Source of the DNA: Paenibacillus selenitireducens
GTDB taxonomy: Bacteria; Bacillota; Bacilli; Paenibacillales; Paenibacillaceae
Length of the DNA: 64,000 nt
Reading direction: 5' to 3'
Assembly (NCBI RefSeq): GCF_002021565.1
Contig: NZ_MSZX01000002.1
Span: 124,027 to 188,026, forward strand
This document shows positions 1-10,082 of the stretch, one piece after another (positions within the stretch are counted from its first letter, which is position 1; the number at the start of each line of letters is the position of its first letter). The notes under the pieces are model-generated. The model saw only the letters and a list, made by a program, of their open reading frames with translations, made no database searches and was not told the DNA's origin. Made by a program: the position numbers and the translations under genes.

Positions 1-1296
1 ATTGAAGAAGTCACGGCGGAACAGAACGCCTCGATGATTGAGGAGATTACGCGGTTCCTAAATGGTGGACATGAGGAGATTAAGCAGGAGCTGCAGCAGA
101 AGATGGGGGAAGCGGCCGAAGCCTTAGAATTCGAACGAGCGAAGGAATTACGCGATCAAATCATCAGTATCGACGCCTTGATGGAGAAGCAGAACATTAC
201 AACCGTCGATCAGATGAACCGTGATGTCTTCGGTTATGCCGTCGATAAAGGCTGGATGTCCGTTCAGATTCTATATATGCGCCAAGGTAAAATGATACAG
301 CGTAACTCGTCCACATTTCCTTATTACGGGAACGCTTATGATGATTTCATGACCTTTGTCAGTCAGTATTATAGTGAAAATACTGCGCTGCCTAGAGAAA
401 TTTACTTGCCAGATGGGGAACTAGATCCAGCGCATGATGGTACGGAAGAGAGTGCGGCAGATGCATTAGAAGCATGGCTCAAAGTAAAGGTTCATGTGCC
501 TAAGCGCGGCTCGAAGACGAAGATCGTGTCCATGGCGATGGAGAATGCGCGGATTGCTCTTGATGAGAAGTTCAAGCTGATTGAGCGGGATGAAGAACGC
601 AGCATCAAGGCGGTTGAGAATCTGGGACAATGGATCGGCTTGGAGACCGTGCGTCGGATTGAAGCCTTTGATAACTCGAACATTCAAGGTACAGATCCAG
701 TCTCGGCGATGGTGGTTTTCATTGACGGGAAGCCGGCAAGAAAAGAATATCGCAAATATAAAGTGAAGACGGTTGTCGGTCCCGATGATTACGGTACTAT
801 GCGCGAGGTCATTCGACGCCGTTATGAACGGGTGCTCAAAGAAAACCTGCCGATGCCTGATCTCGTTGTGGTCGACGGCGGTAAGGGACAAATTTCTGCG
901 GCAGTCGATGTGTTGGAGAATGAACTGGGGCTCTATATTCCCGTCTGCGGGCTTGTGAAGGATGATAAGCATAGAACAGCCCAACTCATGGTTGGCGATC
1001 CGCCAGAGGTCATTCCGATGCGTCGAGACAGCCAGGAGTTTTATCTCTTGCAGCGGATTCAAGATGAGGTCCATCGCTTCGCGATTACGTTCCATCGTGA
1101 GACGCGTGCCAAATCGATGGTGACTTCCAAATTGGATTCCATCCCCGGGATTGGGGAGAAACGCCGGAAGGCGCTGCTTAAGCACTTTGGTTCATTGAAA
1201 AAAATAAAAGAGGCCTCCGTCGAAGACTTCCGGCCCCTTTCGATTGGCGAGAAGCTCGCCACACAAATTATACAAGCGCTTCAGGAGGAGTCGTAA
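1..1296 (+). CDS. uvrC: UvrABC system protein C, 3' part (5' end outside window)
   Basis: The reading frame is open from base 1, so only the last 431 residues are present. UvrC makes the dual incisions around UvrB-bound DNA lesions in nucleotide excision repair. Visible here are the UvrB-interacting UVR motif (a coiled helix with [11 protein letters not shown] near window residue 50), the RNase H-like endonuclease core ([20 protein letters not shown], then [15 protein letters not shown]), and the C-terminal helix-hairpin-helix pair ([20 protein letters not shown]) that binds junction DNA. The core aspartates are present and nothing looks damaged. The last 29 bp overlap the convergent protease gene, and there is no terminator between the two. 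Confidence 0.97.
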   Translation: MEEVTAEQNASMIEEITRFLNGGHEEIKQELQQKMGEAAEALEFERAKELRDQIISIDALMEKQNITTVDQMNRDVFGYAVDKGWMSVQILYMRQGKMIQRNSSTFPYYGNAYDDFMTFVSQYYSENTALPREIYLPDGELDPAHDGTEESAADALEAWLKVKVHVPKRGSKTKIVSMAMENARIALDEKFKLIERDEERSIKAVENLGQWIGLETVRRIEAFDNSNIQGTDPVSAMVVFIDGKPARKEYRKYKVKTVVGPDDYGTMREVIRRRYERVLKENLPMPDLVVVDGGKGQISAAVDVLENELGLYIPVCGLVKDDKHRTAQLMVGDPPEVIPMRRDSQEFYLLQRIQDEVHRFAITFHRETRAKSMVTSKLDSIPGIGEKRRKALLKHFGSLKKIKEASVEDFRPLSIGEKLATQIIQALQEES

Positions 1297-2977
1297 TATA
1301 CGGCTCTTCTTTTTGTTGTTCTTTTTGTTGCTCCGGTTTGCCGTCGTGCGGATAACGAAAGCGGTAGAAGAAGCGAATGACCCATGCGACAATGGCAGGC
1401 AAGATCATATAACCGAGTCCAATCAACGTATAGGTCGGTCCGTTTTGCATGAATACAAGGCTCATTCCCATCCCAATGCTGTCAAAGATGACATGCGCGA
1501 ATACAGCTGTGATGAATCCGTAGCGCAAGAAGATGAACGAAAATCCTAAGCCAAGGAAAATCAACTCAATCGGACGGGAATACGTCGGGTAGATCGGATA
1601 CAGCGTATGACCGAACGCCCATATCAATGTCGGGATCAGGCAAGCTAAAAATGTATTGCGAACGATCTTCTTTAGCATAATAATCCCAAATAGCCGGTAG
1701 GTTGCTTCTTCACCGATCCCAGCGACCCAAGCCATCAGCGGGAACAGCAGCGGATACACCATGTTATAGGTGGACTGCGTTGCGTCGGTTGTTGACCACG
1801 TTCCAATGGTTAAGGATAACGTGATATAAATAACGACCTGGAGTCCGAGCAGAATAAAGGCAGTAATATAGCCAACGCCCATACTGCGGAAGATATAGTC
1901 GCCGTATCCCGGCTCACGGAAGCGAGGCCAAGGATTGAGACCGCGTTCACGCCATAGACCATCGCCTCCAACGAAGGAGAAATACGTGCCAATACCCATA
2001 ATGACTGTTATGATGCATTGCAGAATGGTGGTTGCAATGAATAACGAATGGTTGAATGGCGCATCTCCGGTCATCGCTTTTAAGGCAGGCATCATGTTAA
2101 AGTACGAGAACAAGTTCAGTCCGGTATACAGCATGGCCAAGAAGATGCCGCGTTTGAATGAAGTATAGCGGCGTTTCAAGGCACTATACACAATGGCAAG
2201 GATCGATAATACCAGCGTTAGGAGGTAGAACCCAAGCCCTGTCATCCAATTGGCGTTCTTTTTCTGTTGATTCACATATTGAAGATGTGATTCAGGTACA
2301 GAGAATGAGGGGGTAAACGAACTAACAGTGTCTCCTGTGAAGCCTATGGTCAGGTTCAAGCGGGAATCGCCCACTTGTCGTGTGGTATCCTCGAGAAGAA
2401 TCTCCACGCGATCGCTTAATTTGCGATCTTCCCGAGATCCTTTGAATGTCAACATATTTTTGTCATACCCTTGTTCTGCTGCAAATACCTTGGCTTTTTC
2501 TATTTTCTCATCGGTCGTGGTTTGCATAGGGACGGCTAGTGGGAAATATCCACTCCAGGAGATCACCTTACCTGTCTGCATATCAAGATAGACGTAATAA
2601 GACATCATTGTCTTATCAACATCCGGCAGTTCGACCCGATAATACTCGTAAGGGTATTTCTTCTTGAATGTATCATGATATTTCTCTAACAACTTATTAG
2701 CGACGAGATACCCGTATAATTCGGAATCCGTTGCGTAAGAGACGTTGCTATGTGCAGGGTCTACCTTGGCAAAGCTCCATTTCTGTTCGGTAAAATCAAT
2801 CGCTTTCTGGACAGCCTCGTCCTTCGAAATCGCAGCATGCTGTTGAAAATCGAGCGCTTGAGGTGAAAAAGCAGGTACGACCTGCAGGAGCACAAAAATA
2901 AGAAATCCGATAAGACCGGTAATGAGTAAGGCTTTTCGATTCACGATTAACTGAAGTCGGTTGCCGAGATGATTCAT
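1268..2977 (-). CDS. CPBP family intramembrane glutamic protease with extracytoplasmic N-terminal domain
   Basis: The protein has 569 residues, starting at the ATG at 2977, which follows AGGAGG at 7 nt spacing; an in-frame ATG at 3025 has no such site. One N-terminal membrane segment is followed by a soluble domain of about 220 residues that resembles PepSY-like regions (pairs of acidic and aromatic beta segments). About eight membrane helices follow. The CPBP (Rce1/Abi) motifs are in the C-terminal third: EEATYRLFG (motif 1, EExxxR), FGHTLYP (motif 2) and [10 protein letters not shown] (motif 3). Family members are membrane-embedded proteases or prenyl-protein endopeptidases; the substrate here is unknown. 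The 3' end overlaps uvrC tail to tail by 29 bp. Confidence 0.85.
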   Translation of the reverse strand: MNHLGNRLQLIVNRKALLITGLIGFLIFVLLQVVPAFSPQALDFQQHAAISKDEAVQKAIDFTEQKWSFAKVDPAHSNVSYATDSELYGYLVANKLLEKYHDTFKKKYPYEYYRVELPDVDKTMMSYYVYLDMQTGKVISWSGYFPLAVPMQTTTDEKIEKAKVFAAEQGYDKNMLTFKGSREDRKLSDRVEILLEDTTRQVGDSRLNLTIGFTGDTVSSFTPSFSVPESHLQYVNQQKKNANWMTGLGFYLLTLVLSILAIVYSALKRRYTSFKRGIFLAMLYTGLNLFSYFNMMPALKAMTGDAPFNHSLFIATTILQCIITVIMGIGTYFSFVGGDGLWRERGLNPWPRFREPGYGDYIFRSMGVGYITAFILLGLQVVIYITLSLTIGTWSTTDATQSTYNMVYPLLFPLMAWVAGIGEEATYRLFGIIMLKKIVRNTFLACLIPTLIWAFGHTLYPIYPTYSRPIELIFLGLGFSFIFLRYGFITAVFAHVIFDSIGMGMSLVFMQNGPTYTLIGLGYMILPAIVAWVIRFFYRFRYPHDGKPEQQKEQQKEEPYITTPPEALV

Positions 2978-3137
2978 TGCAATCCTCCTATGGGTACGTT
3001 TATTAGTAAAAATATCATAGTTCATAGGTCCAACACCAGCGTATGATGGAATCCATGTCCAAATTCATTGTATGACAAAAGGGTACGGATGCAGTATACT
3101 TGCTTTTGTATTTTTTATTGTGAAAGGATGCGTGAAG

Positions 3138-4481
3138 GTGACGAAGTTACACAAAAGGATTTTCGTGTTAAGTCCACCTAGGATATTAACCCTTGGATTT
3201 GCGTTTATTATTTTATTGGGTGCTTGCCTGCTAATGCTCCCTATCTCTAACACGAATGGTCAACCTTTAACGTTCATCGATGCCCTATTTACCTCAACTT
3301 CCGCAACGTGTGTAACGGGGCTGATCGTCGTAGATACGGGTACTCACTTTACCGTATTTGGGCAAGTGGTACTCATGTGTCTGATTCAAATCGGCGGACT
3401 TGGGTTCATGTCCATGGCAACGTTATTTGCACTTGCGTTCAAGAAGAAAATATCGTTATCCGAGCGGTTGATTCTTCAAGAAGCCATGAACCAATCCAGT
3501 ATGGAAGGCATTGTGCGGTTAATTCGTCGCGTATTAATATACTCCATGACCATTGAGGCGGTGGCAGCTCTCTTGTTCACCATTCGATGGTCCTTTGACA
3601 TGCCGCTCGGTCGAGCCGTTTATTTTGGTATCTTTCATGCGGTGTCATTTTTTAACAATGCCGGGTTTGATATCTTTGGCCATTATCAGAGCCTTGTCGC
3701 CTACGTGAACGATCCGCTTGTCAATATTGTCGCGATGCTACTTATTATCTTCGGCGGGATCGGATTTATTGTCATGGCGGATGTGGTGGATTATAGAAAT
3801 AAGAAAAAGCTCTCTTTACATACAAAAGTGGTCTTATCCATGACCAGTTTTTTGATTGTGTTTGGTGCGATCGTTATTTTTATATTTGAATTCACCAATA
3901 CGAAAACCTTGGGACCACTTCATATCGGAGGAAAGATCTTAGCCTCCTTTTTCCAATCGGTTTCTCCGCGTACGGCTGGGGCCAATACGGTGGATATCGG
4001 CAGTATGCGTCAGGCGTCGCAGTTCTTTATGATTATTTTGATGTTCATTGGGGCGTCTCCAGGCTCGACCGGCGGTGGAATCAAAACAACGACATTTGCG
4101 ATCCTCATTGGTGCGATCATTGCGATGATACGGGGAAAAGAAGATGTGGTGATGTTCCGCTACCGGTTGGCTAAAGAACGTATCTTCAAGGCATTAACGA
4201 TAACGTTCCTCTCGCTCATGCTGGTCGTGTTTGTTTCCATGCTTTTATCCACGACGGAGGATCATCAATTTCTGATGATTTTGTATGAGACAACGTCCGC
4301 GTTCGGCACGGTGGGGTTAACGATGGGCTTAACGGCCGATTTAACGGTATTTGGGAAGGTTATTATATGTTTAATGATGTTTATGGGAAGGCTAGGACCA
4401 TTAACCCTTGCGTACGCGTTAGGTCCGAAGACAGAAAAAGAATTATATCGCCATCCCGAAGGTAAAATGATTATTGGATAG
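3138..4481 (+). CDS. ktrB: KtrB/TrkH-type potassium channel subunit
   Basis: This is the ion-translocating membrane subunit of a Ktr K+ uptake system. Four M1-P-M2 repeats are visible with the characteristic filter glycines in TSATCVTGL, VSFFNNAGFD, VSPRTAGANT and TSAFGTVGLTMG; the third repeat carries the gate-loop region after SPGSTGGG. GTG 3138 is preferred because AAAGGA lies 9 nt upstream and the protein then begins like Bacillus KtrB/KtrD (about 447 residues). Starts at GTG 3132 or ATG 3072 are possible. The gene is followed 17 bp later by the RCK regulatory subunit gene, so the two form an operon. No c-di-AMP riboswitch was recognised in the short upstream gap. Confidence 0.92.
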   Translation: MTKLHKRIFVLSPPRILTLGFAFIILLGACLLMLPISNTNGQPLTFIDALFTSTSATCVTGLIVVDTGTHFTVFGQVVLMCLIQIGGLGFMSMATLFALAFKKKISLSERLILQEAMNQSSMEGIVRLIRRVLIYSMTIEAVAALLFTIRWSFDMPLGRAVYFGIFHAVSFFNNAGFDIFGHYQSLVAYVNDPLVNIVAMLLIIFGGIGFIVMADVVDYRNKKKLSLHTKVVLSMTSFLIVFGAIVIFIFEFTNTKTLGPLHIGGKILASFFQSVSPRTAGANTVDIGSMRQASQFFMIILMFIGASPGSTGGGIKTTTFAILIGAIIAMIRGKEDVVMFRYRLAKERIFKALTITFLSLMLVVFVSMLLSTTEDHQFLMILYETTSAFGTVGLTMGLTADLTVFGKVIICLMMFMGRLGPLTLAYALGPKTEKELYRHPEGKMIIG

Positions 4482-4498
4482 GAGCGCATACGAATCAC

Positions 4499-5179
4499 AT
4501 GAAAACAGATCAATTTGCAGTCATCGGACTTGGCCGTTTTGGCTCAAGCCTTGCGAAGGAATTAATGTCTTTAGGACATGAAGTGTTAGGTATAGATAAA
4601 GACGAGGAAGTTATCGATAATATGAATAGGAAGCTAACGCATGCCGTCGTAGCGGATGCTACGGATGTCGAGACGCTCCGTTCCCTCGGGATCCGTAATT
4701 TTGATTGCGGCGTCGTTGCGATCGGTGACGATATACAGACAAGCATTTTAACAACGATTCAATTGAAGGAGCTTGGGGTGAAAAAGGTGGTAGCCAAAGC
4801 GATCACGGAGCTTCACGGTCGCGTTCTGGAACGGATTGGCGTGGATCGCGTTATTTTTCCCGAACGAGATATGGGGATACGTGTGGCGCACCAATTGGTG
4901 TCCCCCAACTTACTGGATTATATCGAGTTGTCTAAAGACTATACGATCGTGGAATTATCCGTGCCTAGATGTCTGCATGGGATATCCCTCCAAGACTTAA
5001 GCCCGCGCTCGCGATTCGGATGCAGTATCGTGGCGATTCATAAGAAGACAGGTGTGGTCGTAGTACCCACAGCGGAGCAAGTCTTGGAAGAGAATGATAT
5101 TATGGTGATCATCGGATCTAATGCGCAGATCGAATTATTCGAGGAAGAGCTGACAGAAGAACAAATTCAATTGACTTAG
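4499..5179 (+). CDS. ktrA: KtrA/KtrC-type RCK regulatory subunit of K+ uptake
   Basis: This 226-residue cytoplasmic protein has an N-terminal RCK_N Rossmann domain (FAVIGLGRFGSSLAKEL, the nucleotide-binding GxGxxG; the acidic GIDKDEEVIDN ends the second strand) and a C-terminal RCK_C domain from about residue 135 (VELSVPRCLHGISLQDL), where c-di-AMP binds in homologues. It forms the octameric ring that gates KtrB in response to ATP/ADP. It lies 17 bp behind ktrB. Whether it is the KtrA or the KtrC orthologue cannot be decided by reading; the partner gene next to it argues for a two-gene ktrAB-like operon. Confidence 0.92.
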   Translation: MKTDQFAVIGLGRFGSSLAKELMSLGHEVLGIDKDEEVIDNMNRKLTHAVVADATDVETLRSLGIRNFDCGVVAIGDDIQTSILTTIQLKELGVKKVVAKAITELHGRVLERIGVDRVIFPERDMGIRVAHQLVSPNLLDYIELSKDYTIVELSVPRCLHGISLQDLSPRSRFGCSIVAIHKKTGVVVVPTAEQVLEENDIMVIIGSNAQIELFEEELTEEQIQLT

Positions 5180-5214
5180 CTATATCAGACAGCATTTATG
5201 AGGAAGGGATAAGG

Positions 5215-6450
5215 ATGGAATCAGCGACAACGATCATTATTCACCATATTCTTATCGTATTGGTTATGATCTTCTTAGCAGGGATGATAGCTGGAAAAAT
5301 TGCCTCGTGGTTACGGCTGCCTGATGTGGTTGTGTTCATCGCGATGGGAATGCTGCTTGGTCAAGGCTTACATTGGATTCATGAGACGAGCAGCTCCTTA
5401 TTCAATCAAGCGGTACTAACAGCAGGTTCGACCCTTATTTTGTTTGATGGTGGACGTAATATCGGATTGAAAGGACTTCGAAAGGTTTGGATTACCATTA
5501 CGATGTTGGCCGTCCCGGGAGTCCTTGTAACGATCGGGGTTGTAGGTGTCGGCGTTCATCTGTTATTTGGATTGCATTGGATTCTTTCGTTCTTGGTTGG
5601 CGCGGTCATTGCTTCGACAGATCCAGCTTCGATTATTCCGGTATTTCGCCAAGTTAAGATTCAGGATAAGGTTCGTGAGACTGTGGAGAGCGAATCAGCC
5701 TTTAATGATGCGACAGGTTCGATCCTTACATTTACGTTATTAGCCGTTGTATTAGGGCAAAGCAGCTTAGAAGCAGGACCTATGATATATGATTTCCTAA
5801 AAACAGCGATCGGCGGTGTGCTCGTTGGGGCGATCGTGGCATTCCCTTTTACCTATCTGACCGGTCATGCTAAATATGCTCTACTGAAGGAATACACAAC
5901 AATTGTGATGGTGGTTGTATCCTTGAGTGCTTATCTTGTTGGTGATTTACTGCATGTCAGCGGCTTTATGGCGACATTTGTTGCGGGGTTGATCTGGGGA
6001 AACGAGAAGACGTTCGGCTTATCGATGCATGAGAAGCGGCAAGAGATGGACCATTTTGCAGATAATGTGACCGTACTAATGCGCATGCTGATATTTATTC
6101 TCTTGGGCAGTCAGGTGAACTTTCAGGTATTGCTTACCTACTTCTGGCCAAGTCTTGCTGTGGTTTTAATTCTGATGTTCGTTGCTCGTCCTCTAACGAT
6201 TATCTCCTGTGCATGGCCTGATCGTAAGGCGAAATGGACATGGAAGGAACTCGCTTTTATGGTATGGGTGCGGGAGACCGGCGTCATTCCTGCGGCATTG
6301 TCGGGGATGATTGTTGCTTCCGGGGTGAAGCATGCTGATATTATTGCTTCCGTTACATTTATGGCGATTATGCTGACGATTCTCGTCCAAGCTAGTTCGA
6401 CCGCGTGGGTTGCCCGGAAATTAGGACTTGAAGTGAGGCATGACAATTAA
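5215..6450 (+). CDS. CPA1-type Na+(K+)/H+ antiporter, NhaP-like
   Basis: This 411-residue integral membrane protein of the sodium/hydrogen exchanger family has about 12 predicted helices and no cytoplasmic tail. The ion-binding motif region is visible as ASTDPASIIPVFRQ, followed by ESAFNDATGSI (the conserved ND pair). Later helices contain RETGVIPAALSG, typical of the C-terminal CPA1 core. It begins 35 bp after the RCK gene and probably belongs to the same transcript, joining K+ uptake with cation/proton exchange. Whether it moves Na+ or K+ cannot be told from the sequence. Confidence 0.87.
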   Translation: MESATTIIIHHILIVLVMIFLAGMIAGKIASWLRLPDVVVFIAMGMLLGQGLHWIHETSSSLFNQAVLTAGSTLILFDGGRNIGLKGLRKVWITITMLAVPGVLVTIGVVGVGVHLLFGLHWILSFLVGAVIASTDPASIIPVFRQVKIQDKVRETVESESAFNDATGSILTFTLLAVVLGQSSLEAGPMIYDFLKTAIGGVLVGAIVAFPFTYLTGHAKYALLKEYTTIVMVVVSLSAYLVGDLLHVSGFMATFVAGLIWGNEKTFGLSMHEKRQEMDHFADNVTVLMRMLIFILLGSQVNFQVLLTYFWPSLAVVLILMFVARPLTIISCAWPDRKAKWTWKELAFMVWVRETGVIPAALSGMIVASGVKHADIIASVTFMAIMLTILVQASSTAWVARKLGLEVRHDN

Positions 6451-6474
6451 GTATGGCAAATAGATGGAAGGCAA

Positions 6475-6558
6475 AACAGCTAGGACATAGGGTCCTGGCT
6501 GTTGTTGTATATTATGAATTTGTGTGGGCCATGGATCAATGACGATCCATGGCTTTTT
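6475..6558 (+). terminator. Two hairpins behind the antiporter gene, the second with a T-run
   Basis: AACAGCTAGGAC (6475) pairs with GTCCTGGCTGTT. A second perfect 10-bp hairpin, GCCATGGATC / GATCCATGGC (6528-6553), is followed by TTTTT in the + direction. The second overlaps the last codons of the opposing LysR gene, so it can only terminate + transcripts. Confidence 0.75.
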
Positions 6559-7465
6559 GTTTAGCAGCAAAGGATTGGAGCTTCACATAATTGGAAGCTT
6601 CCTGGATGAGCAGCTGAGCTGATGTACTAAGTGAAGTCGGGTCCGCATAAATAAGAGAAGTTGTCCGTTTGGTCTGTTCAAGTTCTCGAAGATGAACAAC
6701 GGTAAGTCCATTATCTTCGAGCATCTGGGTTCTTAAATAGGATTGAGGCAGCAAGGTAGCGGATTTTCCTGTGGCTAGCAATCGAATAATGGCCTCGAAT
6801 GAGTCGATTTCCATCCGAACGTCAGGAATGACCCGGATGCGATGGAACAGGTCATCCGTTAAGATACGATACCATGTGCCTCTTGAGAATAGGATCATCG
6901 GTAATCCGTTGAGATGTTGAATGTCGATCGGTTTTTTATTATTCAGCGGATGCTGATTTGGAAGTACAAGGACGAGGTGATCCTCGAATAGAGGCAGACA
7001 ATGCAAATTCGGCTCGTTAATTAACGAAGCGACAAGTCCGATATCGACTTTTTTTTCACGGACAAGGGTCACGATCTCATGAGTTTTCCCCGTAATGGCT
7101 TTCATTTCGGTATTCGGATATTTCGTCAGAAAGACATTGATCAGGTCGGGCAGGGTCGATTGGAGCGTCGTGAGACTAGCCCCAATGGTAATCGTGCTCT
7201 TGTCGGTAGCTTTATATTCCGCGATGGTCTGCAGCAAATCTCGTTCAATTTGGCGCAGCTCCAAGGCGAATTCATACGTCAACTGCCCTATTCTCGTGAG
7301 CTCTAGCCTTTTTCCATTTCGGGTAAATAGCTCAATGCCTAGTTGTTCTTCTAGTTTGGTGATTTTCCGAGAGAGGGCAGGCTGTGATAAGTTCAATAGC
7401 TGAGAAGCTTTATTTAAACTCGAATGTTCCACGACAGCCGCAAAATAATGCATCATTTCTAACAT
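6536..7465 (-). CDS. LysR family transcriptional regulator, divergent from sdhCAB
   Basis: The 309-residue protein has an N-terminal winged helix-turn-helix (SSLNKASQLLNLSQPALSRKI, residues about 15-35) and a type-2 periplasmic-binding-like effector domain (TITIGASLTTLQSTLPDLI onward). The ATG at 7465 follows AGAGGTG at 6 nt spacing. The gene is divergent from sdhC with a 166-bp shared region, which contains ATGCG and CGCAT half sites about 30 bp apart (near 7480 and 7513) that could be its operator. The arrangement suggests a role in autoregulation and perhaps in sdh control. The effector is unknown. Confidence 0.88.
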   Translation of the reverse strand: MLEMMHYFAAVVEHSSLNKASQLLNLSQPALSRKITKLEEQLGIELFTRNGKRLELTRIGQLTYEFALELRQIERDLLQTIAEYKATDKSTITIGASLTTLQSTLPDLINVFLTKYPNTEMKAITGKTHEIVTLVREKKVDIGLVASLINEPNLHCLPLFEDHLVLVLPNQHPLNNKKPIDIQHLNGLPMILFSRGTWYRILTDDLFHRIRVIPDVRMEIDSFEAIIRLLATGKSATLLPQSYLRTQMLEDNGLTVVHLRELEQTKRTTSLIYADPTSLSTSAQLLIQEASNYVKLQSFAAKQKAMDRH

Positions 7466-7616
7466 TTCGACACCTCTTATGCGAATAAGTTATAAAAACT
7501 AATAGAAAATACGCATTTCCATTATAAGCTAAAAAGGAGTAACATGATAGATGTCACAACACATTCACAATTCTATTCCAAGGGCTAAAGAACCAATTTA
7601 ACGTATTGACTGAAAG

Positions 7617-7630
7617 GGGAAACGCTTACT
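7617..7630 (+). promoter_or_regulatory. cre-like CcpA site overlapping the sdhC ribosome binding site
   Basis: The 14-mer GGGAAACGCTTACT keeps the central AAACG-TTAC of the CcpA consensus (TGWAARCGYTWNCA) and deviates at the outer bases. It directly abuts the ATG of sdhC, where a bound repressor would block elongation. This is one short match, read by eye. Confidence 0.4.
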
Positions 7631-7631
7631 T

Positions 7632-8309
7632 ATGAAAGGGACTTCTTTTTATTCACGGAAGTTGCACTCTCTACTCGGGATTATTCCGCTAGGCTTCTTT
7701 ATCGTGGAGCATATGTTGACGAACTACTCCGCATTTGAGGGAGGCAAAGAGAGCTTTGACAGCAGTGTTAAATTTTTGAATGATCTTCCTTTAGTAACCT
7801 TCTTAGAGATTTTCGGCATATTCTTACCATTACTTTACCACGGTGTTTATGGACTTTACATCGCTTATCAATCGAGAAATAATGTAAGCAATTACAGTTA
7901 CGGCCGCAATATCATGTTCATGCTGCAGCGCGTCACGGGCGTGATTACGTTTATCTTCGTAGTATGGCATTTGTACACAACACGTTTCCAAGTTACGCTC
8001 GGAAATTTAACACATGAAGAGTTGGGCGGACATATGAATGAAATTCTATCCCAACCGATCTTTTTTATTCTCTACGTGATTGGGGTTGTCGCAGCCGTAT
8101 TCCATTTCAGTAATGGTCTATGGTCGTTCCTGGTGAGCTGGGGGATTACGGTAGGACCTCGCGCACAACGCGTATCGTCGTATATTTGTATGTTTGTATT
8201 CGTTATCGTTTCCGTCTTGTTCATCTTATCGCTAGTTGCTTTCACTGGCAGCGAATTCGAAGCAGTATCGGATGTAGTAAACTCGGCAGCAGCCCTGATT
8301 AACGGTTAA
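7632..8309 (+). CDS. sdhC: Succinate dehydrogenase cytochrome b558 subunit
   Basis: This 225-residue, five-helix membrane anchor is of the Bacillus type: one large cytochrome b subunit in place of separate C and D subunits. It anchors SdhAB and passes electrons to menaquinone through two haems. Candidate axial histidines sit in the helices at VEHMLTNY, LYHGVYGLY, VVWHLYTTRF and VFHFSNGLWSF. The gene begins after AAAGGGG and lies 13 bp ahead of sdhA. No terminator lies inside the three-gene cluster, so it is an operon. Confidence 0.96.
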   Translation: MKGTSFYSRKLHSLLGIIPLGFFIVEHMLTNYSAFEGGKESFDSSVKFLNDLPLVTFLEIFGIFLPLLYHGVYGLYIAYQSRNNVSNYSYGRNIMFMLQRVTGVITFIFVVWHLYTTRFQVTLGNLTHEELGGHMNEILSQPIFFILYVIGVVAAVFHFSNGLWSFLVSWGITVGPRAQRVSSYICMFVFVIVSVLFILSLVAFTGSEFEAVSDVVNSAAALING

Positions 8310-8322
8310 GGAGTGAAATTGA

Positions 8323-10080
8323 ATGTCCAAATCTAAAATTATTGTCGTAGGCGGCGGACTCGCTGGTCTCATGGCAACCATAAAAGCAGCAGAAGCAGAT
8401 GTCCATGTTGAACTATTCTCCTTGGTACCGGTCAAACGTTCACACTCGGTGTGTGCACAGGGCGGCATCAATGGTGCCGTAAATACGAAGGGTGAAGGGG
8501 ACTCCACGTGGGAGCACTTTGACGATACGGTTTACGGGGGAGACTTCCTTGCGAACCAACCGCCGATCAAAGCGATGTGTGATGCAGCGCCAGGCATTAT
8601 TCACTTGATGGACCGGATGGGGGTTATGTTCAACAGAACACCGGAAGGCTTGTTGGATTTCCGCCGTTTCGGGGGGACGAAATACAGCCGTACAGCATTT
8701 GCGGGAGCTACGACGGGCCAGCAATTGCTATACGCACTTGACGAGCAAGTACGCCGTCATGAAGCTGCAGGACTCGTAACCAAACGTGAGCATTGGGAAT
8801 TTCTCTCGGCTGTCATCGATGATGAAGGCGTATGCCGCGGGATTACTGCGCAAGATTTACGCACAATGGAAGTCGTGACATTCGCGGCAGATGCCGTGAT
8901 TCTAGCGACTGGTGGTCCTGGTATTATCTTCGGCAAAACAACGAATTCGGTCATTAATACAGGTACGGCAGCGAGTGCTGTGTACCAACAAGGTGTACAT
9001 TATGCGAACGGAGAATTCATTCAAATTCACCCGACGGCGATCCCGGGGGATGATAAGCTTCGTCTCATGTCCGAATCGGCACGCGGCGAGGGCGGACGGA
9101 TCTGGACGTATAAAGACGGGAAGCCATGGTATTTCCTTGAAGAGAAATATCCGGCTTACGGGAACTTGGTGCCACGGGATATCGCAACGCGAGAAATCTT
9201 CCACGTCTGCGTAGACGAGAAGCTCGGGATTAATGGCGAGAACATGGTATACCTCGACTTGTCCCATAAAGATCCGAAGGTGTTGGATGTCAAACTCGGC
9301 GGAATCATTGAAATCTATGAGAAATTCATGGGCGATGACCCGCGTAAAATTCCAATGAAAATCTTCCCAGCAGTCCATTATTCGATGGGCGGCATGTGGG
9401 TCGACTATAATCAAATGACGAATATCCCTGGTTTGTTCGCAGCCGGAGAATGTGAGTATCAATACCACGGTGCGAACCGCTTGGGTGCGAACTCCCTGCT
9501 GTCCGCGATTTACGGCGGGATGGTATCCGGACCGAAAGCGGTTGAATACATTCGCGGCTTGAAAAAATCGGCGGAAGATATCGCGTCTAGCGTGTTTGAT
9601 CGTGAGAGCAAGAAGCAAGCAGATAAATACGAAGGTTTGCTCAAAATGCAAGGTACGGAGAACGCCTACGTGCTGCATAAAGAATTGGGCGAATGGATGA
9701 CGAATAACATGACCGTCGTTCGTTATAACAAGAAGCTTGAAGAAACGATTAACAAAATTAAAGAGTTGAAGCAGCGTTACCGCAATATCAACATGACGGA
9801 TACGGCCCGGTGGAATAACCAAGGCGTAGCCTTTACTCGCCAACTATGGAACATGCTTGAACTATCCGAGGCGATGACAAAAGGCGCGTTATTGCGTAAT
9901 GAAAGCCGCGGGGCCCATTATAAACCAGAATTCCCGGATCGTCATGATGAAGAGTTCTTGAAAACAACCAAAGCAGCTTGGACGCCGGACGGCCCAAGTA
10001 TCTCCTATGAAGAAGTAGATGTATCGCTTATCAAACCGCGTAAGCGCGATTATTCGACAGATAAGAAGAAAGGAGAATAA
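8323..10080 (+). CDS. sdhA: Succinate dehydrogenase flavoprotein subunit
   Basis: The 585-residue catalytic subunit oxidises succinate to fumarate in the TCA cycle and at complex II. The N-terminal FAD fold (IIVVGGGLAGLMATIKAAEA) is followed by the segment RSHSVCAQGGINGA, with the histidine that carries covalent FAD. Catalytic region residues lie in ESARGEGGRIW, VHYSMGGMWVDY and YHGANRLGANSLLSAIYGG. The C-terminal helical domain is complete. Length is normal for the Gram-positive type. It is 13 bp from sdhC and 2 bp from sdhB. Confidence 0.98.
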   Translation: MSKSKIIVVGGGLAGLMATIKAAEADVHVELFSLVPVKRSHSVCAQGGINGAVNTKGEGDSTWEHFDDTVYGGDFLANQPPIKAMCDAAPGIIHLMDRMGVMFNRTPEGLLDFRRFGGTKYSRTAFAGATTGQQLLYALDEQVRRHEAAGLVTKREHWEFLSAVIDDEGVCRGITAQDLRTMEVVTFAADAVILATGGPGIIFGKTTNSVINTGTAASAVYQQGVHYANGEFIQIHPTAIPGDDKLRLMSESARGEGGRIWTYKDGKPWYFLEEKYPAYGNLVPRDIATREIFHVCVDEKLGINGENMVYLDLSHKDPKVLDVKLGGIIEIYEKFMGDDPRKIPMKIFPAVHYSMGGMWVDYNQMTNIPGLFAAGECEYQYHGANRLGANSLLSAIYGGMVSGPKAVEYIRGLKKSAEDIASSVFDRESKKQADKYEGLLKMQGTENAYVLHKELGEWMTNNMTVVRYNKKLEETINKIKELKQRYRNINMTDTARWNNQGVAFTRQLWNMLELSEAMTKGALLRNESRGAHYKPEFPDRHDEEFLKTTKAAWTPDGPSISYEEVDVSLIKPRKRDYSTDKKKGE

Positions 10081-10082
10081 CG

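Noticed and set aside
466-1185. 239-codon open frame on the minus strand inside uvrC
   Set aside because: It is the antisense shadow of a well-supported gene, with no ribosome binding site and no family-like motifs.
8902-9843. 313-codon minus-strand frame inside sdhA
   Set aside because: Antisense shadow of a fully conserved flavoprotein gene.
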